This document shows, one piece after another, positions 12,721 to 25,400 of a DNA stretch of 64,000 bases (position 1 is its first letter; every line of letters starts with the position of its first letter). The notes below the pieces were generated by a model that worked only from the letters and a program-made list of their open reading frames with translations, was not told the DNA's origin and made no database searches. The DNA is from Colius striatus (lineage: Eukaryota > Chordata > Aves > Coliiformes > Coliidae), in NCBI RefSeq assembly GCF_028858725.1, contig NC_084767.1, positions 33,921,395 to 33,985,394 of the forward strand, in the 5' to 3' direction. Both the position numbers and the translations under genes were made by a program.

Positions 12721-15700
12721 GCCCGGAAAGGGAAGCCTCCAAAAGTATTCCTTCCCATTTTGCTGGGCAACTATTACTTCAGTTAGCTAAGACTCTTCTG
12801 CGTACAGCAAGTGCTGTTAGAAAGGGAGAAGCAGCAGAGGTGATTACATCATCTCCTTTTAACTAGCTCAGCTGTGTTGGAGGCGGGGGGGGGGGGGAAC
12901 TACCTCCAACTGAAGGACGTGCATTTGGGTATCAAATCTGGATGATGAGGAAACTAGTTTTTCGTTTGTACATGACTGATTTCTTGTCTTTGACAGTATA
13001 AGAGATGAGGCATCAGAGGTGACATTTTCAGATGCACAACAGAAAGTCAGCGAGACTCAGGCACTAAAATGTGCACTGCTGGCTGATGTAAAGATACTAT
13101 TGCAAGAATAAAACTAGTTAATTCAATGGAATTGGAAGAAACTAGTTAATTCTTAGCAATGGAGTAAGAAATACTGTAATTGATCAAGAATGTAGGCATT
13201 TCTATTGCTCTCTGTTGTTAGTCTCTTATGGCAAGTGAAAGTTTATATAAATAATACTAGAATAAAGTTGGTTCCTGCTAGTAGCCTTATAGGCTGCTTC
13301 TGGTGTACATCCCAGTAGGTTAAAGTGCCAGGGAGACTCTAAAATCTGCAAATCATTATTTATTTATGCAATGCTACAGTTCAACTGTTTTTATTTCTAG
13401 TGTGATTGAAGTATGACCTTTCACTGAGCTGCAGTTATTTTTGGTAGTTGCAAGGTCCCCTGGAAACATGAGAAGGAATTTCCAGAATCAGTCTCTAATG
13501 TGGTCTTTGGCAATGAGCATAGTCCTGTAAGAGGTGGCCAGAGAAGGATTCTCTTTTGGCTCTTGTGGGAATGTAGTTTGTTCCCCCAGTTTTGAAAAGC
13601 CTTCGTTTCTTAGTTAAACCTTATTTTTCTTTAATTTCTTACTGCAGATAATAGAGAAAAATGCTGATCCAGAACAAATGCTTTTGTCTTACCTGCGGAA
13701 GAGACGTATCCTTTTCTGGTCTGCTTCCTCAAGTCACTTACTTGAAAGCCTTACTTGAGCAAAATTCTCATAAATGGTAATGAAAAGATGATTTACTAGG
13801 TTAAGGAAGTTGTGACTCCCTTAAGATAAAACAATCAGATTAAATGATGTGTCAAATACTCTTCAGGGATAAACAGTATTTTTAGCCTAGTTTTCTAAAC
13901 AGAGTTATGCCATCAGGCACGATGTAGATGTGTGTAACCTGTTTGGCCAGTGTACAAAAAGCTAGACAGAACAGAAATCTCCAAGTCTGTAAAGTCTCCC
14001 TCCCATGAAGGGGAGATCTTGTGATGAGACCCTGCTGGAATTTTGAGGTAATCTATTTTTCTTTATGATAACTCCAAAGAGTTTTCTAAACTCAAATCCC
14101 GCATTTTCTAGTAAATCAATAGGAACAAGTATGTTTTTAAAAAAGAAAAAAAAATTAGTCAGATGAGGCAGAAGTTGGGAGAGCTAGAGCTCTCACCCTG
14201 GCAGCTTTGTCTTTGCAGACTAGGTTCTTCTCTGTTTCAGCCAGCTTAATGAGAACTCAGTGGCTTTCTGGGTTGCTATGAATTGTGCAGCACTTGCTCT
14301 GATCTTTTCCTTTCTTTCTCTTTGTTGTTTCAGAGGCCTGTCTGCTCTGAAGTCTTAGCAGGTTTCCAAAATCTGCTGCAACACAGGCTTATTTGTAGTG
14401 TTCATGAACCTGCTGAGTAATATTCTGAACGCTTAGGGACTCACAGGCAGGAGCAGAGAGCAAATGTGGGGAAGAGCAGAATATCTCCTTTTTGCAGCTT
14501 CCAATACTGTCTCATGAAACATACCCCCACAAGGCAAGTGATGTACTATATACTGTGGAATTCACATGGAAAAGAGTGAATCTTTGTCTCAAAAGAAAAA
14601 CAAGTAAAACCACATTTGTTACTGGCCAGTCATAAGAAGGAATCTGGAGCAGGATAGGTTGCTGTAGTTATGGTGCTTATGAAATTAATCTTCAGTAATT
14701 TGAACTTCAGACTCAATTGGACTATAAGAAGTGGAATCATAGAATCATTTAGGTTGGAAAGGACCCATCAAGTCCAACCATTAGCCTGCCACTACCAACT
14801 CCACCATTAAACCATGTCCCTAAGTGTCACATCTACGGTGACTCAGCTACTTCCCTGTGCAGCCTGTTCCCAATGCTTGACAACTCTTTTGGTGAAGGGA
14901 CTTTTCATAACCTCCTCTGGCACAATTAGAGATTGTTTCATCTTGTCCTATTGCTTGCTACTTGGGACAAGAGACCAACAGCCACCAAGTATCCCAGTAC
15001 CAGCCTGCCACAAGAGTTGTACTTCATTTGTTGAAGTGCATTGGTGAGTGAGGTAATATAATTCTGCACTGTCTTGCTCTGATCCCTTGAAAAATCATTT
15101 CACTTTTCTGCATCATTGTACCCTGCTTATAAAATGAGGATAAAATTAACCTTTTTCAGGAAATAGTTGATTTCTCCATACTGTTAAAATGTCAACTTGT
15201 AGTGTTCCTGCCCTCTGTTGCTTGTGTCTATATGATGCTGTGCTATTCCCTGAGATGCACCTTCCCAGCTGTATGGGAGATCATTTTGTTAGTCAGATAC
15301 AGGAACTGATCCTTTTCACAGCATGCCTCTACAGGAACTGATTCTGTTGATAGCAATCTTCCACATATAGTTGAGTTAATGTAGCTGAAGAACAGCTAGC
15401 TTTGGTAAAGAGAAAAAAGCAATGTCAAGGAACGAAAGTATAGCACAGGAATATCTTTTGCAGATGTTGCTGAACTCGTCATAATATGAAACGATTGCGT
15501 GAGTGTAAGGACTTTTGTCATCTTTTGGTGTTTTACACTTGCAAGGTACAGTATAATACCTCTCTAAGCATCCTGTCATCATTTTTGTGAGGTTAAATGC
15601 TGTAGGAATTGGCACATTTGATCACTGTTAATAACTGGAAGGCCTGTTGTAAATTAAGAAGTAAAAAAGTGCAAGAAGAAGGGAAATAACTGTATCTTAA

Positions 15701-18700
15701 AATATATTTGCATGATCTGACAGATTAGGATGTCTGAAGGGCTCAGTAAAGCACCTAACAAGTGAAAAAAGTGGTAGCATCTCAGAGGTTTACTGCAAGT
15801 GAAGAATGCTAACCTTCAACATTTTTTTCTTTTGACAATGTGGCGTGAAAAGAAAACATCCTGTTTCATCGTCTTCATTCCTGGTTCCTGGTGGACAGTT
15901 CTCTTTCTGCACCTTCTGCCAGCCATGGACTTTCTCACATCTCTCTGTACTAATTATACTGATTAAGCCAGCAGAAAACTAACCCAGGAAAAACTGAGGC
16001 TTTCAGATGGATTAGGGACTCAGTTGCTAATTGTCATTAGACAGTTCATGAAGGGGACTGTTGAGAAAAAGACATGGTGCAAGAGGTCTTGAGTTTTGGA
16101 GCAGATAATGTTGGGAAGAGGAAGGAAGAAACTGAGAGTAAGGCATCTTTCTTTTGGTAGCTGTAGAACATTAAATCAGCTGTTTGTAAGTTCACATCTT
16201 CAGATTGGCCACTGATCCAGATTCATAGAAACAAGCAGTTCTTTCGTAAGTATGGTCTTTCAGATGAGATGCAAGGTTAATATCCTGACAATAAATGGAC
16301 CTGTTGGGAAAAACAGGGATATTGGTTTTAGTGTTCCACTGGAGCCTCAGATATTTTGCCCATTACATATTTATTCCTTTCATAGTTTCACTTGGAAAAC
16401 TATTTTTTCACTTTCTGTTGAAACTTCTCTTCCAAAAGAAGTCAGAACCAAATTCTCTGTTTTCCTGCGAGCAGGATTTTAGTCATGTTATTCCTTACTT
16501 TCACCCTTACTTTCACTGAAAATTTTGATCCAACGTTTTCCCTAATGACAGCATTTTCAGTCCGTCTCACAGGAACTAAGTATGGCTGTGGAGGAGGTGG
16601 CTGTGGTGCCTGCACAGTGATGATATCAACTTATGAGCCAGCTTTGAAGAAGATACGGTATTCTTAATGGAAAATTTTGAAAGCCACACAGAATTTTTTG
16701 ACTGTAGATACCATTTCCAGATGTGAAACTGTAAAACCAAAGTTGTAAAATCTATATGTAATAGTAAAAGGAAGGTTCGCTTTAATCCAAACGAGAATGC
16801 TATACAAAAAATACTCTTAGTCCAGATGTTATAAATTTGCTGAAACACCGTACTCAAATGCTTAATTTGCTCATATATGTTGACAGCTCCTGTAAGGAGT
16901 TTTCTTTTCAGGAGGCATACATTTAACTGCCTTTGTATTGTCCCTTGGAATGTGACTGCTGCCTGCAGCTCTGTCAAATGATTGACAGGAAGATCGGTCA
17001 GGCAGGAGTTTGAGTCTTTAATTCTACTTTAATGCTGAACTCACCTGCAAAAAGGACTTTGAAACTCAAGGCCAGAGTTCCATTAAGCTAAAAACTGGAA
17101 TAAATTACTTACAAATTGAGAGAACTGCAGTCAGATTGTTAAATGGTAACATATCATTGGTAACTGAATATTTTTTTAGGTGGGGAAAAAGCCAAAATGT
17201 TCTAGTTGTTCTTTTTGACAATTGCATTACATTGTTATGCAATGCAAATGCAAATATTTGGAGTTACAAATGTTGAAATTAAAACAGTCAGAATGACACC
17301 TGAAACATTTAAGCTATGGTAAACCAAAATGTTTTATTGCTAATGTTAAAAAGCTTTGAAGAATTTTAGTTTTGATAGTTATTTAGAAATAAGTTTATTT
17401 TACATCAGAATTTCATTTGAGTCAGAAATGTTATTATAAATTTGCAGCAATAATTCTTTACTTTCTTCAAATGACTACACCAATCCTCCTTTCCCCATCT
17501 TTTTCCTCCAAAGCACACTTGACGGGTTGCTTGTGGGCAGGAAAGACAATAGGTCAGTTAGAAAAGTCTGAAATATTAAGGAAGAAATAAGTGCTATAGA
17601 ACTGTCCTCATAGATACGGTTTTTATACTGATAACTAGAGACACAGGTAGTAAGTGATCCCTTCTAGAAATCTTATTCTCTTCTCATTCCAAATTATGAT
17701 GACTGCTTTTTAATTATAAACTATGTCTTGATTAACTGAAAAATAATATTCATTAATTACAAATTTCAATTACAGTAATATTCATGTTCTTTATTCTTTT
17801 ATGTTCCAAAGACATTATTCAGCAAATGCATGTTTGGTTTCCATTTGCTCCTTGTATGGTGCAGCAGTGACCACAGTGGAAGGAATTGGAAGTACAAAAA
17901 CCAGGATCCATCCTGTTCAGGTGAAATTACAGTATGGTCTGGCTTGTGTGGCAGTACTTTTAGGGCATGGGAATTTCATATGATAATTATTCTCCCTGAT
18001 AAATAATAACAAGACAACACAAGTTTCTGATGAATGATTGATTACGGCTGGTGAGATACAGCTTATAATGGATTTTACTTTAATGCTGACAACCTGTTGA
18101 AGTAGTTGGCATGTAAGAGTGGATCAGATTTATGCTCTGTTTGGGCCAATGGCCCATCTTGGACAATGCCACTTTAGCTGATGTTTTAGTGTGAATGCAA
18201 AAAAGACAAAAGTCCACTGAAGATTAAGTAATTAGCACAAAGTAATCATTCTTATTTGAGATTGCTTAAATTGTTTTGCTTAGAACATCTAATTTACTAT
18301 GAAAACAACATTTGGTGTGGCATCTCCTGTTTAAAAGAGAGTTCAATAGAGTGGTGGTGTACACTGGAAGGAGCACCATTTGCAGTGTTTCCTTTCAGGA
18401 AAGGCTTGCCAAGTGCCATGGCTCCCAGTGTGGTTTCTGCACCCCTGGAATGGTGATGTCCATATACACTTTGCTAAGAAACCACCCAGAACCAGCTTCA
18501 GACCAGATGATTGCAGCTCTGGCTGGTAAGTATTGCCACTTTTTAATTTGTAGATATGTCCTTGAACCATTTTCATCAGATATTTTGTGTATGTTGAGTG
18601 CATGTCTGTGTGACTACACGTGCATGCATGTATGTCCTCCATACAAATTGTGCTTCCCAGCAGAGTTACTACTGGGTACAGGCCTTGTATTCCCTGTCAT

Positions 18701-19467
18701 TCTTTTCTTCTGGAAAATGAAGCATGGAGCTATGGATTGTTTCAGGGACAGGTGTTCAGAACATCCTTATATGTGTCTTTTGAAGTGCATTGAATCAGAT
18801 GTGTAAAAATGATGTTACATTGGAGAAGTAGCTGCATCTGAACATCTCTGATACCCTGTTACATCTGGAGTAGAAAATGTCATAAGCCTCACAAGATCGG
18901 CCCCTTTCTGGTAGCAATAAAACAGTCAAATGAGGTAGAGAGATGCAGACCATCTTTACTAAGGGAAAGTGTGAGCATTTATTATAGGTGAAATAGTCTT
19001 CTGTCATCTGTTGTGCTCTAGATTAACAGTGAGGACAAAGACATTTCCTGTTACTATGACATGAACTTAAATGGATGTGTAATGCTGACCTCCTTCACTA
19101 TTATAAGTCAGGGTGAAGGAGATAAACGTTTTGATAGGTGAAGAATGTTGTACAATCTCTTATTCTCCTCTATACTAAGCTGTAGTCAGCATTCCTTCTA
19201 GTGCAGCATTTCATACCCCTCTTGAAACGGTATCCTTTTTCCTCCGGAGCTGCAAGGCTCCAAGTCTTGTAACACTGATCTTTTTTGTCTTAAGGAAAAG
19301 TGTTAGCTCTCCAAAAGCTTCAAAAATGCAAACCTCTTATAAAGGACCTTTTAAAGCTGCCTGCTTCAGTATAAAGTTTTTTCTTACTGATTGCCTTTTT
19401 CTCAGGGAACTTATGCCGCTGTACTGGATACAGGCCAATCCTAGATGCCTGTAAAACCTTCTGTAAG
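12652..19467 (+). CDS. AOX1: AOX1 exons 1-6: N-terminal 2Fe-2S domains
   Basis: Exons: 12652-12711, 13648-13705, 16561-16657, 17812-17920, 18399-18525, 19406-19467. They encode the plant-ferredoxin-like cluster (Cys49, Cys54, Cys57 in [14 protein letters not shown] and Cys79 in SANACL), then the helical cluster (Cys119, Cys122 in [10 protein letters not shown] and Cys154, Cys156 in [10 protein letters not shown]). All eight ligands are present, with a constant +5 offset from human AOX1 explained by a slightly longer, Ala/Gly-rich N-terminus. Exon 2 is small and ends in phase 1 with the weak donor gtatcc. Exon 6 ends in phase 0 and is a useful template for the pseudogene copy at 56273. Confidence 0.97.
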
Positions 19468-22400
19468 GTAAGAAGTAATGATCACAGGAATAGTAAATTG
19501 TGTCTATTAGTGTATACAAAGCCTATATGTATACAAAGCATCAAGATTTTAATTAAGATCATATCTTTCCTCTGAGATGTAGGTCTGAGTAAGGTGTGTA
19601 GTGGCCTAACCCTTTACAAAAAAAATAACACAAATTAACTTGGTGTCTAGCTTGGATTATGAAGAGTAATCTGAAGTAACACCGTATGCTTTACTGTGGG
19701 TCAGTACTGGCATAAATAAGAGCACAGTTTGGATTAACGTGGTTAGTAATCGATTACGTAATGTCAGAAACATACAGTGAAAGAAATGAGAGAATAAACA
19801 GTGGGTTTAAGAGATAATCTATGTGTGTTCTCAAAAAGTCAATTGAATTTCATATAGTATGAGTTCTGTTGTATTAAGGACTGCAATATCTGATGATTTT
19901 AAGTTATTTTTGAATATCACTTCTTTAACATGTAATCCTTCCAAAGTAGTTTATTATTAAAATTCATCTAGAACTTTATTGAAATACAAAGAGACACTCT
20001 GACTGGTTTAAGCAGTCTTTAACTCATTACCATTCTGGGCTATATTTCACTAATAGAATATTTGTACTTTAGGAATCCATTTGTTGTCAAAGGGAAGCAA
20101 ATGGAAAGTGTTGCTTGGATCAGGAAGATGATTTATCTGGCAAGGAAAAGAAGGTAGGGTTTTAACTATTTTACCTGTCCTATGTAGATATAAAATTTAT
20201 AGAAATAATCTTGCATGGCTTTTTACTTGTAATTAAAGTGAATGCAGTACGGTTTGCCATTTTTAGTCTCCAGTTTACTCACCTTACATTGTATTATTTG
20301 TAAAATAAGGTATTTTATTAGTCCTCACAAGAAAATTCTAAAGATATTTCTATTCTAGAGATATTTCTAAAGATTCAGGATTCTTCCTGTATATTTGAAT
20401 GAGGCAGCAATGATGTAGTATATAGCTGGTATAAGGTAGTTTGGATCTCCAGAGCTGAGATTTGAGCAGTTCTTCAAGTTTGGGAATATTAATAGTCTCA
20501 GGTCTACTCATGCAGTGATCATCATATCATGCAAGAAATCAGAGCATTATTAGAACTGACTTCAGTCACTCATGGTTTAGTTTTGGGTTTGCTTTGTTTA
20601 TTGGATTTTTTAAATGGAATTAATGACGAGAGAAACTTCTTGGTCTTTGCTTATTTTCTTTCTTTTTAAGGTTTTCACCAGATTATTTTCAACAGATGAA
20701 TTCCAGCCCTTAGATCCCACCCAGGAGCTTATATTTCCTCCAGAACTAATGGTAATTTTTGCCGCATATTGTTCTTTAACTTCGTCTTTTCCTTGGTAGT
20801 CCATGGTTCAGAACCCATTCTAAAGTCCTACTTAGCAGTAGTTCATGAGATGTCATCATATTTTAATCTAAATCCAGTTACTATGCTGTTCTTATCCCCA
20901 ACCCTTGAGTTTTACTTTTTTTCTGATTCTCCTCCCACCCCACTGGAAGAAGGGAGGAATGAGTGAGCAGCTGCATTGTGCTTGGTTGCAGGCTGGGGAT
21001 GAACCACGACAAAATACTTCTCAGCAAATACTTTTCAACATTAGTTCAGCAATGCATTTTCCCCAGTTTGTGGCTTAATAGCTTTGTTGGACTTTTCTGT
21101 CAGCCTCAGATAGCCACCTAGACCAGAGAGTGTTTAGCCCAAGTGATTAAAGCATGACTGAGATATACACAGATGAAATAAGGGCACTGGAATGGAGTGT
21201 CACGCATCCTTAATTGTTGACAGCCATATTTGCCCTAGAAAAACTGAAAGCTGATTGCTTTACATTATTGTCAATCTATAGATTCAAAGCCAAATTTTCT
21301 GTAACTAGCTGGCTCCTTACAAAGAAATGTTGATAACTGTGGCATAGGGGTTCTTGACCACATATTTGTACCACCACTAGTTCACAAGCTATTTTACAAG
21401 TGAACAGTAAATAATGCTAGAGGGGCCAGAGACATTCACTTGCATGCATGCTTAATTTAGAAAGGGATTTTGCTGCCAGTGTCATTGGAGACTTCTAAGC
21501 AAGAAAAAAATGTGCAAACACCTCCTTAAGTATTTTTAATCTCATTTATTAGCCACTGGAATTGATTGAAGACATTTCACCCATACAGTCTAGAAATTCA
21601 CTGCTGTGGAAAGGGACAGCATAATAATCCCATTTCTGTCATGGGTTTTGAAGGATTAAGTAGGAATGCCATTGTTTAAGGATTTATTTAGACTTTCAGC
21701 CTAGTGTTTGTTAGACCTGAAACTTGTATATATGTCTAAATATTTAAATCTGCTATGTTTCCTCATTAGAGAATGGCTGAAAGTCAACCAAAAACAACTC
21801 TGTTTTTTCGTGGGGAGCGAATGACGTGGATTTCTCCTGTAACCTTAGATGAATTACTGGATCTAAAAGCTGCTCATCCCAAAGCACCTCTTGTGGTTGG
21901 GAACACCAGTGTGGGTATGTATACAATCAGAATGGCTCCTGTTGACAATAGTTCAAGTGTTCATGGGAGGAGTGGGGCTACATTTATAATTATTTTTTAA
22001 TTTTCATTCTTGAGCTCACTTTCCAGTATGTTGAAGTTGTCTTTATGGAAAATGTCTTTTGTCTAAGTCCATTCCTATCTCATAGGACCTGAGATGAAGT
22101 TCAAAGGCACGTTTCACCCAGTTGTTATTGCTCCTGCAAGGATCCCAGATCTCAGCGTGGTGAAATATACAGATGACGGTCAGTAGACTTTGTTCAGACC
22201 CAGGAGATTCCTCTGCGGAAAGGCATGCTGCTCCACTCAATAGTACTGAAGGTGTGAAGTGCTGTGCCACTTGGTCCCTTCCCAGGTCGAAGTGTCTGTG
22301 GCCATCATCCCCATGCACTAAACAGTTTTTCCTTTGTGACATAGTGCAGTACTCACCAGCAATGTTATTTTGGGCCCCATTAGTCAGAATTATGCAAGGG

Positions 22401-25400
22401 TCATTATTCTGTGGGTACTGGTTCTGGTGCTAAGTCATGGAATATTTGCTTTGTGATCTCCGTAACATTCTATGCAGTATAGCACAGACACACCCATACA
22501 GAACCACAGAAAGAGTTAGCAGTATCACATGCTTATCTACATCAGGAAAAACCTGTGATTAAATTGGCAGAGCTCATGTGCATGAACTAATCTTGTTCTG
22601 AATCATGGCAGCACTAATTATTGTAGATTTAAAATTTTGTACCTCAATTTATGTGTTTAAGATAAGCTTTGAGAAATTTCTTGTTAGACTAGGTTTTAGT
22701 TTTTAAATAAATTATATTGAAATTAGAAATAACAACTTGTAGTGGTTTAGCCTGATGTCCACCAAGTCATAAAATCACTCCCCCTCCCAAACTGGCCATG
22801 AGAGAGAGAGAAATATAACAGCTTGTGAGAGATCGCTCTGCACTTAGCGTCACAAGCAAAAGATTCAACTTAGAGAGAAAAAGGTTTGATTTATTGAGGA
22901 AACAACAAGAGCAGGGAGATGAGAAATAAAACTGTCTTAAAAACACCTTCCCCCACCTCTCCTCTTCCCAGGACTCCCTTTCCTTCCCCCCCAGTGGTGC
23001 AGGGGATGGGGGTTGCGGTCAGTTCATTACAGATGGACTTTGCTGCTGCCTCTTCTCAGGGGCAGGCCTCCTCACACTTCCCACTGCTACACTGTGGGGT
23101 CCCTCCCACAGGAGGCAGTCCCTCACAAACTTCTCCAGCGTGGGTTCTTCCCGTGGGCTGCAGCTCTTCATGAACTGCTCCAGCATGAGGCCTCCCATGG
23201 GGGCAGCTCCTCACACCCTGCCCCAGCGTGGATCACTCACCGGGAGAACAGTCCTTCAGGAACAGACTGCTTCAGCCTGGGTCCCTCATGGGATCACAAG
23301 TCCTGACAGCAAACCTGCTCCAGTGTGGGCACCTCCCCCACGGACTCCTAAGTCCTGCATGGAAGGGCTACGAGTGGGTCTCTGCTTCCCAGTGGTCCTC
23401 CATGGACTGCAGGGGGACAAGTTGCTTCACCATGGTCCTCACCACATATCACAGGGGAGCCTTTTCAGTGCCTAAGAACCTTCCTCCCCCTCCTTCTCTA
23501 CTGACCTTGGTGTCTGCAGAGATGTTTTCACATTCTCCCTCCCTGTTGCTGCTGCAGTTTTACAACTACTTCTTCCCCTTCTCCAATATATTATTCACAG
23601 AGGCGTTACCTCTATCACTAATTGGCCAGGCCTGGGTCAGGTGCAGGGTGCAGCTTAGAACTGACTGGCCCCAACACTGTGAGCTACAAGGGAAGCTTCT
23701 GGCAACTCTGTGTTTAAAGAAGCCACCCCTGTAGCCCCCCCAACTACCAAAAAACCTGGCCCAGGCAAAACCACTATACAACTAGAAATAGATGTACACT
23801 TACTGTAATAGACTAAATTAATTAAATATAAATTACATTGTGCAAGTTTACTGCCAAAGTCAAACTCTCTATCTGTTGCAAATTACTTGATATATGCCTG
23901 ATGCCACATTTTTCACGTGGTAAACTGGACTTCACAGTTCTGTCATTGCACTTAGAGTATTGTTTTCATTTCAGATTAGTCATTCAGTTCTAGTCAGACT
24001 AGTTTATTCTTATATGAAAAGTAGTTCGGAATTGAAAGGAAGCAGGGTGAATGTTTACTGCTTTTTTACATCTATAGTTCTAAAACAAGAGAGATGCAAT
24101 TTAGCTTGCCAGGCAGAAATAGTATTTCCTCTCTTTAATCATATTTAAATGCAAAATATGTTTTGATTAGAGTTTTGTTTTAAATACATGAAATTTAGAA
24201 TTGCTTTGCTTTATTAATACAAATCCATTAAAACATATCTATATTTTGGTTTATATTTTTTATTGAATTCCAGTGTTCATTCAAAACATTTATACATTAC
24301 ATAAGTAAAGTCTATTAATAATTTTGGGTAGAAAGCCACTGTTTACCAATTTATAGTATTGCAATTTTTAAAAAGTGGAATCTTAAAAAAAAAGTCTTAA
24401 CTACTCATATAAGTGCATGTAGTTATAGGTTGTCTTTCTAGTGGGGAAAAGGAATACTATATTCAGTGAAAGAGCTGTTTCGGTTTTTTTTGCATATGCT
24501 ACGTACCCATACCTTAGGAGAATAACTAGAATGTATGTATGCAAAGAATGATCAAAATATTAGGAAAATCATGTTTAAAATCAGGAAAAGCCTGATGAAC
24601 ACATTTTGAAGCTGACTCACCTTGTGTGTAACTGTCTGGTAACTAACTGGTTTAGGCCCATCAGGGAACAAAGACCACCGTACAAAGTACAAAGTACCGA
24701 AGAGGCTGAGAATTGCTCAAGGGCTGGGAGAGCTTAATTGCCGCTTAAGGTTCAGGACAAAACAGACCAGGCCACTCGGTTTGGGGAAGAAAACAGAAAA
24801 ATAATTTAATGCAACATCAACTAAAACATACCCCCAAAAACCCAAAACATAACCCAAATGAAACAACACAGAGTAATACATCAATGAAGAGTCCAACCAG
24901 CCTTTTGAAGAACACCTTCTTGCCACCCCTCCCCTCTTCCCGGGCTCAGAGCCCTGATCCCGGGGTTTTTACCTTGTCCCCCCCTGAACGGTTCGGGGGG
25001 GCAGGCAGTGGGGGTTTCAGTTAGTCTGTTCCCGAGAGCTTCTGCCGTCTGTCCCTCCTCAGGACGGGTGAACTCCACACCAGTCCTCCCTGCGAGTCCG
25101 TGGGGTAACTCACACGCATGGCAGCCCTGCACGGGCTGCTCCGATGCCCACTGACTCCAAAGGCTGCAGCTCCTCTCTGCCTCTCGTGTGGGGCTGCTCT
25201 GCGGCGTGCAGGCTCTCCAGCACGGCCTGGGCCATGGCCCCTCCCCACACAGTCCCTCTCCCGTCCGGGCTCACTCACACGGAGCTGCTGGTAACCCTCG
25301 GTCCTGCCACGGATCTCCATAGGTTGCAGGGGCACAGCTGCATTCTCGCCACGGCTTGCAGAGGAGTCTCTGGTCTGTTGCTTCTCCTTCCTTCCTCCTT

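Noticed and set aside
12380-12866. Several 77-121 aa open frames on both strands at the CpG island
   Set aside because: High GC content removes stop codons by chance. They overlap AOX1 exon 1 and its promoter and show no domain.
22919-23734. Overlapping 84-168 aa open frames on the + strand
   Set aside because: They lie wholly inside the first solo LTR and result from its GC-rich degenerate repeats. No retroviral protein is encoded.
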